DNA of 64,000 nucleotides from Oxalobacteraceae bacterium UBA6018 (lineage in GTDB: Bacteria; Pseudomonadota; Gammaproteobacteria; Burkholderiales; Burkholderiaceae_D): positions 7,632 to 71,631 of the forward strand of contig DIZW01000073.1 of NCBI GenBank assembly GCA_002428015.1. Direction: 5' to 3'. Of this stretch, positions 8,805-17,637 are shown one piece after another (position 1 is the stretch's first letter; the number at the start of each line of letters is the position of its first letter). A model generated the notes under the pieces. The model had not been told where the DNA came from. It did no database searches and was given only the letters and a program-made list of their open reading frames with translations. The position numbers and the translations under genes were made by a program.

Positions 8805-9449
8805 ATGCCCTCCGCCGTCCCTGACAACCTGTTGGATTACACCACGTCGTGCGCGCTGCCGACCCCTTGGGCGCAGTTCACGCTGCACGCCTTCGTCGAG
8901 CACGCGACGGGCAAGGAGCATCTGGCAATGACCTTGGGCGACATCGGCGACGGCGAGCCGGTGCTGGCGCGCGTGCATTCCGAATGTCTGACCGGCGACG
9001 TGCTGTTTTCGCAACGCTGCGACTGCGGCGCCCAGCTTGAAGGCGCGCTCAAGCGCATCGCCGAGGAAGGCCGCGGCATCCTGCTGTACCTGCGCCAGGA
9101 AGGGCGCGGCATCGGGCTGGTCAACAAGATCCGCGCCTACCGCCTGCAGGAAGCCGGCGCCGACACCGTCGAGGCCAACCTGGCCCTGGGCTTTCATGCC
9201 GATGCGCGCAATTACGAATTGTGCGAGCCGATGCTGGCGCAGTTCGGCATCAAGCGCCTGCGCCTGATGACCAACAATCCGCGCAAGATCGACGCCATGG
9301 AGAAGCTCGGCGTGGAGGTCAGCGAGCGCGTGCCGCTGCTGGTGAACCGCAACGCGTTCAACAATGCTTATCTGAACACCAAGGCGGCCAAGCTCGGGCA
9401 TATGATGGCGCCGCTACCGGCCACCGTGGCCGAGGACGGCGAACTTTAA
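8805..9449 (+). CDS. ribA: GTP cyclohydrolase II
   Basis: 214 residues. It converts GTP to 2,5-diamino-6-ribosylamino-pyrimidinone phosphate, formate and pyrophosphate, the first committed step of riboflavin synthesis in the cytoplasm. The zinc-binding cysteines appear in HSECLTGDVLFSQRCDCG, followed by the GTP/pyrophosphate region RQEGRGIGLVNKIRAY and the TNNPRK motif near the C-terminus. Length matches stand-alone RibA (about 200 residues); no DHBP synthase domain is fused. The start at 8805 is chosen for family length; an upstream frame would run into the terminator. No FMN riboswitch is seen upstream. Confidence 0.95.
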   Translation: MPSAVPDNLLDYTTSCALPTPWAQFTLHAFVEHATGKEHLAMTLGDIGDGEPVLARVHSECLTGDVLFSQRCDCGAQLEGALKRIAEEGRGILLYLRQEGRGIGLVNKIRAYRLQEAGADTVEANLALGFHADARNYELCEPMLAQFGIKRLRLMTNNPRKIDAMEKLGVEVSERVPLLVNRNAFNNAYLNTKAAKLGHMMAPLPATVAEDGEL

Positions 9450-9508
9450 TTTCGCCATTCACGCCATCTGGTGAGAAGATAGCGCATCGTCTCCGTCCGA
9501 AAGATTGC

Positions 9509-10858
9509 ATGAAATCCGTTTATTTCGCCGCGATGTTGGGCTGCCTTGGCGCGCTGGGCAGCGCCGCGGCCGCGCCGGCGGTTCCTGCGCCGGCCGTCAA
9601 TATGCCCGCGCCGGCCGGTGACGCCAGCGCCGCCCTGCCGCCCCCCTCCTCGTCAGCGCAAAAACTGTATTCCGCCGCCAAGGGCGACCTGCTGCAGATC
9701 CGCATGCTGCTGCGCAATGGTGGCAGCCAGTCCTCGGTCGGCTCGGGCTTCCTGGTCGGCACCAGCAACCTGGTGCTGACGAATTACCACGTGGTGTCGC
9801 AGATGGCGCTCGACCCGGACGTCTACACGGGAGAATTCATCGACACCGACGGCAAGCGCGGCCCGGTCGAACTGCTGGCCGTAGACGTGCTGCACGACCT
9901 GGCCGTGGCGCGCATCAACCGCAACGGCACCGGTTTCTTCCGCATCCCTGAACGCCTCGTCACCCTGACCCAGGGCCAGTACCTTTACTCGCTGGGCAAT
10001 CCGCTCGACCTGGGCTTCGCCATCTCCGAAGGCGCGTACAACGGCATCATCTCGCGCAGCTTCTACGACCAGCTGATGTTCACCGGCCCGATCAACGCTG
10101 GCATGAGCGGCGGACCGAGCGTGACCGCCGACGGCATGGTAGCCGGGATCAACGTCTCCAAGCGCACCGACGGCGAGTCGGTCAGCTTCCTGGTGCCGGT
10201 GCGCTTCGCCCAGGAGCTGCTCAAGAAGGTGGCCGGACAGGCCAAGCCGCCGAAGGACTTCAATCCGCTGATCGGCCAGCAGCTGCTGGCGCACCAGGGC
10301 GCCATGATCGACCGCCTGCTGGCCACCCCGCTCTCGCTCAAGTCGATGGGACCGTACCAGGTGCCGGTGCGCGAATCGGACCAGGTGCGCTGCTGGGGGC
10401 GCTCGAACGTCAAGGCCGAGGCCAGCTTCAACGCCGTCACCATCGCCTGTTCGATGGAGTCGGCGATCTACGTGTCGGAGTCGCAGCAGACCGGGCAGGT
10501 GTCGATGACCCACCAGTACGTGCGTTCGACCAGCCTGGGCCCGCTGCGCTTCGCCGCCCTGGCCACCACCCTGTTCAAGACCGACGACCTGGGCGGCAGC
10601 AAGGACACGCGCCTGACCGGGCCGTCCTGCACCGAGCAGTTCGTCAAGAACCGCCGGCTGCCGCTGCGCGCGGTGACCTGCGTGCGCGCCTACCGCAAGT
10701 TCGCCGGCCTGTATAAATTCACGCTGCTCACGGCCACCACCGACGATCCGGCCGCGAACCTGCAAAGCCGGCTGGACGTGGTCGGCGTGTCGTACGCGAA
10801 CGGCATGCGCACCACGCGCGCCTTCCTGGCGGCGCTGGACCGGACGGGCAAACAATGA
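9509..10858 (+). CDS. Exported trypsin-like serine protease
   Basis: 449 residues. A signal peptide (MKSVYFAAMLGCLGALGSAA) is followed by an Ala/Pro-rich linker, a trypsin-like domain about 50-240, and a C-terminal domain of about 200 residues that I do not recognise and that is not PDZ. The catalytic triad is visible: His94 in TNYHVVS, Asp130 in HDLAVARI and Ser200 in NAGMSGGPS. The C-terminal part contains four Cys, likely disulphides. The stop overlaps the start of the FHA gene by 4 bases (ATGA), placing it first in a four-gene cluster with an FHA protein and a LytS/LytTR pair. Its substrate is unknown; a regulatory or quality-control role is inference. Confidence 0.85.
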   Translation: MKSVYFAAMLGCLGALGSAAAAPAVPAPAVNMPAPAGDASAALPPPSSSAQKLYSAAKGDLLQIRMLLRNGGSQSSVGSGFLVGTSNLVLTNYHVVSQMALDPDVYTGEFIDTDGKRGPVELLAVDVLHDLAVARINRNGTGFFRIPERLVTLTQGQYLYSLGNPLDLGFAISEGAYNGIISRSFYDQLMFTGPINAGMSGGPSVTADGMVAGINVSKRTDGESVSFLVPVRFAQELLKKVAGQAKPPKDFNPLIGQQLLAHQGAMIDRLLATPLSLKSMGPYQVPVRESDQVRCWGRSNVKAEASFNAVTIACSMESAIYVSESQQTGQVSMTHQYVRSTSLGPLRFAALATTLFKTDDLGGSKDTRLTGPSCTEQFVKNRRLPLRAVTCVRAYRKFAGLYKFTLLTATTDDPAANLQSRLDVVGVSYANGMRTTRAFLAALDRTGKQ

Positions 10859-11835
10859 GCGCGATGAACGGCCCCTATTTCATCGAGACGCTGGCGCGCA
10901 ACGGCGACGTGCTGCACCGCCACCGGATCGACACCTTGCCGATCCGGCTAGGACGCGGCTACGACAACGACTTCATCCTCGACGACGCCTACGCGGCGCC
11001 GTGCCACGCGATCATCGAGGCCGACGACGCCGGCCAGCTGGTCATGCGCGACCTGGGCACGGTCAATGGCGTCATCCACCGCGGCAAGCGCAGCGCCAGC
11101 GTGGCCGTCGGCGGCGATACCGTGATCCGCCTGGGGCACACCAACCTGCGCGTGCGCGGTGCCGATTTTCCGGTCCCGGCCGAGCAGCTCGACCGCACCC
11201 TGCACGCCTGGGAAGGCGCCATGCCGGGCGTGGCCGGCATGCTGATGATCTGCGTGTTCTCGCTATTTACCATGTGGCTGAGCGACACCCAGTCGTTCCA
11301 GCTGATCCGCTACCTGCAGGCGCTGGCCTACGGCGTGGCCGCGGGCCTGGTATGGAGCGGCGCCTGGGCCGTCGCCAACCGCCTGTTCGGACGCCACGCG
11401 CGCCTGGGCCGGCACTTGTTCATCTTCGGCTGCGGCGTCATGTCGCTGACCTTGTACAAGGTGGTTTCGAGCAGCATGGCCTACGCATTCTCGCTCGACG
11501 CCCTGACCCGCTACGGCTCGCACATGGCGATCCTGATCGTGGCCGGCGTGGTCGCCTTCCACCTCGGCACCGTCAAGCCGTATCAACGGCGGCGCCTGGT
11601 CACGGTGGGTCTGGCGCTGGCGATGCTGGGATCGGGCCTGACCCTGATCAGCAACGAGCAGCGCCGCGGACGCCTGGCCGACGACCTGTACATGACGGCG
11701 CTGCTGCCGCCGGCGATGCGCGTGAGCCCGGACCACAGCGTCGACGAGTTCATGGACAAGGTGGGCGGCTTGAAGGCAGGACTGGACCAGGAGCGCACCA
11801 GCAAGGTCAAGGATGACGCCGTCGACGAGGACTGA
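10855..11835 (+). CDS. FHA domain protein with C-terminal membrane segments
   Basis: 326 residues. Residues about 25-105 form a forkhead-associated domain (IRLGRGYDNDFILDD, then CHAIIEADDAGQLVMRDLGT, and NGV), which binds phospho-Thr peptides. Key FHA residues Gly-Arg, Asn-Asp and Asn-Gly are kept, but His replaces the usual SRxH serine (PCHAII). After a linker come about four hydrophobic helices between residues 120 and 265 (such as VAGMLMICVFSLFTMWL) and a charged cytoplasmic tail. It is thus an inner-membrane FHA protein. It overlaps the protease gene by 4 and the kinase gene by 23 bases. No Ser/Thr kinase is in the window. Confidence 0.85.
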   Translation: MSAMNGPYFIETLARNGDVLHRHRIDTLPIRLGRGYDNDFILDDAYAAPCHAIIEADDAGQLVMRDLGTVNGVIHRGKRSASVAVGGDTVIRLGHTNLRVRGADFPVPAEQLDRTLHAWEGAMPGVAGMLMICVFSLFTMWLSDTQSFQLIRYLQALAYGVAAGLVWSGAWAVANRLFGRHARLGRHLFIFGCGVMSLTLYKVVSSSMAYAFSLDALTRYGSHMAILIVAGVVAFHLGTVKPYQRRRLVTVGLALAMLGSGLTLISNEQRRGRLADDLYMTALLPPAMRVSPDHSVDEFMDKVGGLKAGLDQERTSKVKDDAVDED

Positions 11836-12898
11836 GCCGCGCGCGGCGGCCGCGCGCACCCGCGCCGTGCTGGGCGTGGCCTGGCTGCTGTTCTGGGCCC
11901 TGATGGTCAGCGTCGCGGTGCAGGATTACGTGCGCGGCAAGGGCACCGCCCTGTGGCAGCCGGTGCTGTGGGAAACCACCTCGATGCTGACCGCGACCCT
12001 GCTGGTGCTCGTGCATCGCCGCTTCACGCGCCGCTTTGACTACCTGCTGGCGTGGCCGTGGCGCTGGTTCGGCCTGCGCGCCCTGATCCTGCCGCTGTAC
12101 TGGATCACCTTCGTGCCGCTGGCGTTCGGCATGCGCCACGCGGTCTACGCCCTGGCGGGCGCGGTTTACCACCACCCCGGCTGGGGCGAGGTGTTCGTGT
12201 ACGAGTCGCTCAAGCTGACCATCTTCGTGAGCATGTTCACGCTGATCGAATTCGGCATCCTGTCCTACCTGGAGCTGCTGGACCAGAAGCTGCGCGCCGA
12301 GCAGGCCAACGCGCTGCTGCGCCAGGCCCAGTTGCGCCGCCTGACGCAGCAGATGCAGCCGCACTTCCTGTTCAACGCGCTCAACACGATTTCCTCCTTG
12401 ATGCATTCGGACGTGGACAAGGCCGACGCCGTCCTGATCCAGCTGGGCGAGGTGCTGCGCGCCACGCTCGACGTGAGCGAGCTGCATGAGGCGCCGCTGG
12501 CGACCGAGCTGCGTCTGGTGCGCGGCTATGCACGCGTGATGGAGGAGCGCTACGCCGACCGGGTCGCCATCGCGTGGGACATCGACGACCAGGCGCTGGC
12601 CTGCGCGGTGCCGGTGATGAGCCTGCAGCCGCTGGTGGAGAACGTCTTCAAGCACACCGTCGAACGGCGCCGCCAGCCGGTGCGTATCGTGGTGCGCGCC
12701 GCGCGCGACGGAGCGATCCTGACGCTGTCGGTGCAGGACGACGGCGGCACCCTGGACCTGGACGCGGTGCCCGGCATTGGCCTGGCCAATCTGCGCGCAC
12801 GCCTGGACGCGCTGTACCAGGGCGCGGCCAGCCTGGAGCTGCGCCAGCTGGAGCCGCTTGGCGTGCGCGCCGACCTGACGCTGCCATGCGCGCGCTGA
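11813..12898 (+). CDS. LytS/AlgZ-type sensor histidine kinase
   Basis: 361 residues. The N-terminal ~165 residues hold about four membrane helices with short loops and no large periplasmic sensor. A linker helix leads to the His_kinase domain: QMQPHFLFNALNTISSL with the phospho-accepting His184, then an ATPase region with the N-box PLVENVFKH and the G-box GIGLANLRARL. This is the HPK8 class that pairs with LytTR regulators. It starts inside the FHA gene (23-base overlap) and its end overlaps the response regulator start by 13 bases, so the pair is translationally coupled. The stimulus is unknown. Confidence 0.9.
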   Translation: MTPSTRTEPRAAAARTRAVLGVAWLLFWALMVSVAVQDYVRGKGTALWQPVLWETTSMLTATLLVLVHRRFTRRFDYLLAWPWRWFGLRALILPLYWITFVPLAFGMRHAVYALAGAVYHHPGWGEVFVYESLKLTIFVSMFTLIEFGILSYLELLDQKLRAEQANALLRQAQLRRLTQQMQPHFLFNALNTISSLMHSDVDKADAVLIQLGEVLRATLDVSELHEAPLATELRLVRGYARVMEERYADRVAIAWDIDDQALACAVPVMSLQPLVENVFKHTVERRRQPVRIVVRAARDGAILTLSVQDDGGTLDLDAVPGIGLANLRARLDALYQGAASLELRQLEPLGVRADLTLPCAR

Positions 12899-13602
12899 TC
12901 GTCGACGACGAGCGCCCCGCGCGCGACAAGCTGCACCGGCTGCTGGCGCAGGAAGCCGATGTGAGCGCGTTGGCCCACGCCTGCGACGGCGTCGAGGCGC
13001 TGCGGCAGGTCGCGGCCTTCGCGCCGGACGTGATGTTCCTGGACGTCCAGATGCCCGAGGTGAGCGGCTTCGACGTGGCCGCGTCGCTGCCCTCGCCCGC
13101 GCCGCTGATCGTGTTCGCCACCGCCTACGACGAGTACGCGCTGCGCGCCTTCGACAGCAACGCCATCGACTACCTGCTCAAGCCTTACGACCAGGAGCGC
13201 CTGCGGCGCGCACTGGGACGCGTACGCGAGCGTCTGGCCACGCGCACGCTAGCTCCGCCACTGCCGCCCGGCGCCGGCCACGCGCCACGCCACCTGCTGG
13301 TCACCGAGCGAGGAGTGACCAGCGTGGTGCCCATCGCGCAGATTGGCTGGATCGAGACGGCGGACAATTACGTGGTGCTGCACACGGCGCATGCGCGGCC
13401 GCTGCTGCGCCAGACGCTGGCCGGCCTGCTCAACCAGCTGGCGCCCGCTTTCGTGCGCTGCCATCGGCGCGCGGCCGTGCAAATCGGCTGGATCGAGAAC
13501 GTGGTGGCGCTTGACAAGGGCGACGCCGAACTGGTGCTGCGCGGCGGGATGCGGGTGCCGTGCAGCCGCCAGTATCGCGCCGCCGTCATGGAGCGGCTGT
13601 AA
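12886..13602 (+). CDS. LytTR-family response regulator
   Basis: 238 residues. An N-terminal receiver (MRALIVDDERPARDKLHRLL, phospho-acceptor Asp53 in FLDVQMPE, and the conserved Lys in LLKPYDQERL) is followed by a short Pro-rich linker and a LytTR DNA-binding domain about 140-238 (GWIETADNYVVLHT, FVRCHRRAAVQIGWI). LytTR proteins bind paired direct repeats in promoters. It is encoded immediately after its probable partner kinase with a 13-base overlap. AlgR of Pseudomonas is of the same architecture. Target genes are unknown; the preceding protease/FHA genes are natural candidates. Confidence 0.92.
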   Translation: MRALIVDDERPARDKLHRLLAQEADVSALAHACDGVEALRQVAAFAPDVMFLDVQMPEVSGFDVAASLPSPAPLIVFATAYDEYALRAFDSNAIDYLLKPYDQERLRRALGRVRERLATRTLAPPLPPGAGHAPRHLLVTERGVTSVVPIAQIGWIETADNYVVLHTAHARPLLRQTLAGLLNQLAPAFVRCHRRAAVQIGWIENVVALDKGDAELVLRGGMRVPCSRQYRAAVMERL

Positions 13603-13878
13603 GGTCGGCCGTCGTTCGGCGTCGACTGCAACGGTTACCTTGGGCGAGCGTTGGCCGCGCCGGGGCTGCGACGCTGTAATCCCGTACTCACTGCGACCGT
13701 TACGTTGACGCGCCTTGCCTGCGGCTATATCGTCTGCGGTGCTCGGCATTTGTTGCGGCCTGCGCGCGGCGCCCGCTGGCCGACTCGCCCCGCCGCGCGC
13801 CCGGTTCGCCCCATTCGACTTTATCGGCCACGCGCGGCGTCATAACCTGGCAGGGTTATTCACCCACCCATACATGCC

Positions 13879-15078
13879 ATGACAACCGCTCCTGCCCGGC
13901 TTTTCTTCCTCGACTGGGTCCGCATTCTCGCCTTCTTCTTGCTGATCGTATTTCACACGGGGATGTACTACGTGACCTGGGACTGGCACGTCAAAAGTCC
14001 CTTCGCCAGCGATGCCATTGAACCGTTCATGATGCTGTCCTCGCCGTGGCGCCTGGGTCTGCTGTTCATGGTCTCCGGCGTGGCGTCGAGCTTCATGCTG
14101 ACGCGAATGAGCGCGGCCAGTTTCCTGCGCATGCGCAGCGGACGGCTGCTGATGCCGCTGCTGTTTGGCATGCTCGTGATCGTGCCGCCGCAGTCGTATT
14201 GCGAGGTGATCGAAAAGCTCGCCTACGCCGGGAGCTACGCGGACTTCATGAAGCTATACCTGAGCGGCTATCATGGTTTTTGCCGCGGCAGCGACTGCCT
14301 GATCCTGCCCACCTGGAATCACCTGTGGTTCCTGCCCTATCTGTGGCTGTACACGATGGTGCTGGGCATGGCGACGCTGATCCTGGGTGCGCGCATGGAC
14401 AAGCTGGCCGCGCGCGTGGCGCAGCTGCTCACCGGCTGGCGCATCATCGCCGTGCCGGCCGCGATCCTGGCCGCCCTGCGGCTGCTCCTGGCGGACCGCT
14501 TCCACACGACCCACGCCTTCATCGACGACTGGTATGAGCACGCCGCCTTCCTGTTCCTGTTTCTGCTGGGCGCGATGCTGGCACGGCAGCGCAGCTTCTG
14601 GCCGCGGCTGGACAGCGTGCGCTGGAGCGCCCTCGGTATCGCATTGAGCTGCTGGGCCGCGCTGACGGTGTTCTACCACTTGCCTGCGCCGTTCTGGGCG
14701 CTGCCCGAGATGGGTCTGTGGCGCCTGCTGATGCAGGCCGTGTATTCGCTGTGCAGCTGGAGCGCCATCGTCGCGGTCTGCGCGTTCGCCCAGCGCCATT
14801 TGAATCATGACAGCGCGCAGCGGCGCTACCTTACCGAAGCAGTGTTTCCTGTGTACATATTGCATCAGACGCTGATCGTGACGATCGCCCATCTGATCAA
14901 GCCGGCGCGCCTCGCCCCGGCACCGGAAGCACTGGTATTGATCGTGCTGACGACCTGCCTGAGCTTCGGCGGCTTCGAACTGGTACGCCGCTTCTCACCG
15001 TTGCGGCCATGGTTCGGGCTGGCGCGGGCTCGGCCCTTGAATGCGCCGCAGGCGAGCGGCACTGTGGTCCCCACCTGA
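13879..15078 (+). CDS. Acyltransferase 3 family membrane protein (OpgC-like)
   Basis: 399 residues with about ten membrane helices. The N-terminus (FFLDWVRILAFFLLIVFHTG) carries the family motif Asp-x-x-Arg followed by a conserved His in the first helix region, and the C-terminal helices include PVYILHQTLIV. Members of this family transfer acyl groups to sugars, lipids or glucans at the inner membrane; the FLDWxRI start resembles OpgC-type glucan succinyl transferases, but no opg genes are nearby. The gene stands alone after a 276-base spacer; the ATG at 13879 directly gives the family start. Substrate is uncertain. Confidence 0.85.
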   Translation: MTTAPARLFFLDWVRILAFFLLIVFHTGMYYVTWDWHVKSPFASDAIEPFMMLSSPWRLGLLFMVSGVASSFMLTRMSAASFLRMRSGRLLMPLLFGMLVIVPPQSYCEVIEKLAYAGSYADFMKLYLSGYHGFCRGSDCLILPTWNHLWFLPYLWLYTMVLGMATLILGARMDKLAARVAQLLTGWRIIAVPAAILAALRLLLADRFHTTHAFIDDWYEHAAFLFLFLLGAMLARQRSFWPRLDSVRWSALGIALSCWAALTVFYHLPAPFWALPEMGLWRLLMQAVYSLCSWSAIVAVCAFAQRHLNHDSAQRRYLTEAVFPVYILHQTLIVTIAHLIKPARLAPAPEALVLIVLTTCLSFGGFELVRRFSPLRPWFGLARARPLNAPQASGTVVPT

Positions 15079-15095
15079 TCGGCGCATTAGGCACG

Positions 15096-15128
15096 CACGG
15101 CGCTTCCCTGCGCCGTGGCCCCCGCTTT
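15096..15128. terminator. Possible terminator between convergent genes
   Basis: Perfect 8-base arms CACGGCGC (15096-15103) and GCGCCGTG (15110-15117) with a 6-base loop lie between the convergent acyltransferase and phasin genes. The T run (TTTT near 15125) is separated from the stem by several bases, so strength is uncertain. Confidence 0.45.
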
Positions 15129-15164
15129 TATGAATCAACAGTCCTTGCCATCGGCCCCCTGGAA

Positions 15165-15803
15165 TTAGCTCCCCTTGCTGGCACCGGTTTGGGTGCCAGC
15201 CTTGGCGCCTTGCCCGCCCGCGCTCACCGAGGCGCCGCCCTGCATGCTGCCCGCGCCGCCATGGACTTCGCCACCGACGCTGGCGCCCTGGCCGGCGCTC
15301 TGCATGCTGCCACGTGCGCCAGCGCTGCCGTTGCCACGGCGCGCACTATCGATCGTGAACGGATCGCGGAAACGGTTCATGACGTCTTGCTGGGAGCGCA
15401 TGCTGCGTTCGGTTTCCTCGGTCGCCACGCGGGCCACTTCGTCGGCCAGCGCACGTGCGGTGCGGGCCGTTTCCTGCACATGTTCTTCGGTGACACGGGC
15501 CAGGTCGACCTGGGTGTCGGCGGCCACGCGCGAAATATGCTGCTGGTAGGCGCGCAGTTTTTCGGTGGTGGGTTGGGCGCGCGCCGCGGCCGCGCTGATG
15601 GCGTCGGTCTGGCGGTCGGCGGTGAGGATTTGCTGGCCGGCGATGCTGGTTTCCTCGAGCATGGTCTGGGTCAGCTGGATGTTCAGATCGCACAGATCCT
15701 GGAATGAACGGAACAGCGACTTGGACATGTCATTGAAGAAGGAGACCTGCGCATCCAGGTGGGTACGCACTGCAGGGGTAACGGATTGGGAAAATGGATA
15801 CAT
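15165..15803 (-). CDS. Phasin family protein
   Basis: 212 residues. Residues about 10-115 form the amphipathic helical phasin domain (QVSFFNDMSKSLFRSFQDLC, then DLNIQLTQTMLEE), which coats polyhydroxyalkanoate granules and can assist folding. The C-terminal ~60 residues are a low-complexity Gly/Ala/Ser/Gln tail (GGAGSMQGGASVSAGGQ), longer and more repetitive than in typical short phasins. The start at 15803 (MYPFSQ) is chosen because the family begins this way; upstream codons lie in a region with no match. No PHA synthase gene is in the window, so it would act with enzymes encoded elsewhere. Confidence 0.85.
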   Translation of the reverse strand: MYPFSQSVTPAVRTHLDAQVSFFNDMSKSLFRSFQDLCDLNIQLTQTMLEETSIAGQQILTADRQTDAISAAAARAQPTTEKLRAYQQHISRVAADTQVDLARVTEEHVQETARTARALADEVARVATEETERSMRSQQDVMNRFRDPFTIDSARRGNGSAGARGSMQSAGQGASVGGEVHGGAGSMQGGASVSAGGQGAKAGTQTGASKGS

Positions 15804-16165
15804 TGAGCGCCTCGAATAAGTGTTAAAGAAAATGTAAAGCGAAATCGGGAACGAGCGGACGAATAAACGATGCGCCGCGCGCCGCCGTAGCGTGGATGCT
15901 GAAAACCTGCCTGCCGGAATTTCTCGACGAACGCGGCAGCGGGCCATCAGCACGAGGTACAAGCCTAGGGCCTCACACTTTTGCGAGCTTGATCCTGCTC
16001 AAACATGCTCGGCTCGCGTACCGGGGTGGCGAGCGCGCGTGCCGTCATGGTGCAGCGCTGCCGCGATGCACCGGAATGGTTCATGTTGCACAGCCAAACG
16101 GCGCGCCGGCGGTGGCTTGGAACTTGCATGCAACATCTTTATTACGTTCGCCTCCGACAATCCTC
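15804..16165. other. Intergenic region before the transposase remnant
   Basis: 362 bases with no supported gene. It must hold the minus-strand phasin promoter and the end of the transposon remnant. A short inverted pair ATGTTGCA (near 16083) and TGCAACAT (near 16129) precedes the transposase start and could be part of a transposon-end binding site; I see no clear terminal repeat. Confidence 0.4.
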
Positions 16166-16957
16166 ATGCTCATCAAAAACGATCTTTTGCATTACGCGGC
16201 GCCGTCGCCGCGCACCGTCCGCGTGCTGTGGATCGACCGCGCGCGCACTGTCGCCTACGTGTACGAACTGGGAACGCGGGCCGCCCATCCACAGCTGGTG
16301 CCGTTCGAAGCCCTGCTGGCGGACGTGGCGGCGCGGCGCGCGCGCCTGCTGCTGAGCGACCCGTTCTTGCCGCGCATCGACCCGGCCAGCGTGCCGCCGC
16401 GTTACCGTGAAATACGCGACCGGGCTTGGGAAGTGGTGGCCCCGCTGGTGACGCGCGAGCCGGAAATCTACCAGGCGCACCTACGTGGACGCCTGGTGGC
16501 GCAGCAACAAGAACTGCACCGCGTGGCGCACCCGTCGGTGTATCGCTACCTGCGCCGTTACTGGGAGCGTGGGCAGACCTTGAACGCGCTGTTGCCGGAC
16601 TACGCCAATTCCGGGGCGCCCGGAAAGACACGCTCCGCCAATGCCGACGTCAAGCGCGGGCGCCCGCGCAAGGACGGCAATGCCGGCGTGAATGCCGACG
16701 CGCAGGTGCGCGCGACGTTCCGCAACGCCGTGCTGCGCTACGCGGCCACCCACGAGCGCTTCTCGCGGCGCGGCGCCTACCGCCAGATGATCGAGGAATG
16801 TTATAGCGAACGCGACCAGGACGCGCTGCCCAGCTTCGGGCAGTTCAGCTATTGGATCGAGCGCGACCGCGGAGCCGGCCACGCGGCCCGCCCGCGACAG
16901 CCGGGTGTGGGCGGATCCGTGCCGTCAAGCGCGGCACGAGCGGCGGCGCAGCGCTAG
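16166..16957 (+). pseudogene. TnsB-like (Mu/Tn7-type) transposase, N-terminal fragment
   Basis: 263 codons from ATG 16166. The sequence matches the N-terminal DNA-binding part of TnsB/TniA-like transposases: YREIRDRAWEVVAPLVTREP, the helix-turn-helix HPSVYRYLRRYWERGQTLNA, LLPDYANSGAPGK, the basic KRGRPRKDG, and HERFSRRGAYRQM leading to LPSFGQFSYWIERD. Full proteins are about 600-720 residues with a DDE core; here the frame leaves the family after YWIERD and stops about 35 residues later, so no catalytic Asp/Glu is present. No TnsC/TniB partner follows. It could be dead, or survive as an end-binding protein able to bind transposon ends without cutting. Confidence 0.7.
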
Positions 16958-16990
16958 CGCGGCGCGCTCCGGCCCGCCGCGCGATGATAC

Positions 16991-17542
16991 CTAGTCGGCG
17001 TGGCGCTCGACCCAGGCGGCGAAGGCGTCGATGAACTTCTGCAGGAAGGCCTTGGTGCTGTCGTTGGTCAGGGTATCGCCGTCGAACTGGTCGCCGATGT
17101 GGTTGACGTAGGCTTCGGGCTGCTGCATGGCCGGCATGTTGAGGAACACCAGCGACTGGCGCAGGTGGTGGTTGGCACCGAAGCCGCCGATGGCGCCCGG
17201 CGACACGCTCACCACCGCGCACGGCTTGCCGGCCCAGGCGCTATGCCCGTACGGCCGCGAGCCGACATCGATGGCGTTCTTGAGAGGCGCCGGCACCGAG
17301 CGGTTGTACTCGGGCGTGCAGAACAGCACCCCGTCGACGCCCTTGATCTTCTCGCGGAACTCGGTGTAGGTGGCCGGCGGATTGTCGTCGTCATCCTGGT
17401 TGTACAGGGCCAGCTGGCCGATCTCGACAATCTCCATGTCCAGCGTGGGCGGCGCCAACAGCATCAGCGTCTTGGCCACCTTGCGGTTGAAGGACTCCTT
17501 GCGCAAGCTGCCAATGATCACTGCAATCTTTCTCGAAGCCAT
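16991..17542 (-). CDS. NADPH-dependent FMN reductase
   Basis: 183 residues of flavodoxin-like fold. The N-terminal phosphate-binding loop is GSLRKESFNRKVA, the substrate/dimer loop is FCTPEYNRSVPAPLKNAIDV, and SVSPGAIGGFGA follows, all as in the ChrR/YieF quinone and chromate reductase family. It is a cytoplasmic, FMN-bound enzyme reducing quinones, azo compounds or metals with NAD(P)H, thought to limit oxidative stress. The start ATG at 17542 is preceded by a purine-rich GAAAGGAACG. It has its own upstream region next to a LysR gene in the same direction. Confidence 0.9.
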   Translation of the reverse strand: MASRKIAVIIGSLRKESFNRKVAKTLMLLAPPTLDMEIVEIGQLALYNQDDDDNPPATYTEFREKIKGVDGVLFCTPEYNRSVPAPLKNAIDVGSRPYGHSAWAGKPCAVVSVSPGAIGGFGANHHLRQSLVFLNMPAMQQPEAYVNHIGDQFDGDTLTNDSTKAFLQKFIDAFAAWVERHAD

Positions 17543-17637
17543 AAACGTTCCTTTCAGGGTTGTCGGGGGTGCGCAACATCAAGCACCGGAAATCTTAACA
17601 AGTTTCTCACAATCGTGTTGCCCCAATGGATGCGCCC

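Noticed and set aside
13603..13878. Possible small gene between the LytTR and acyltransferase genes
   Set aside because: A 64-codon frame exists, but has no ribosome site or family and an Arg/Pro-rich composition typical of random GC-rich frames.
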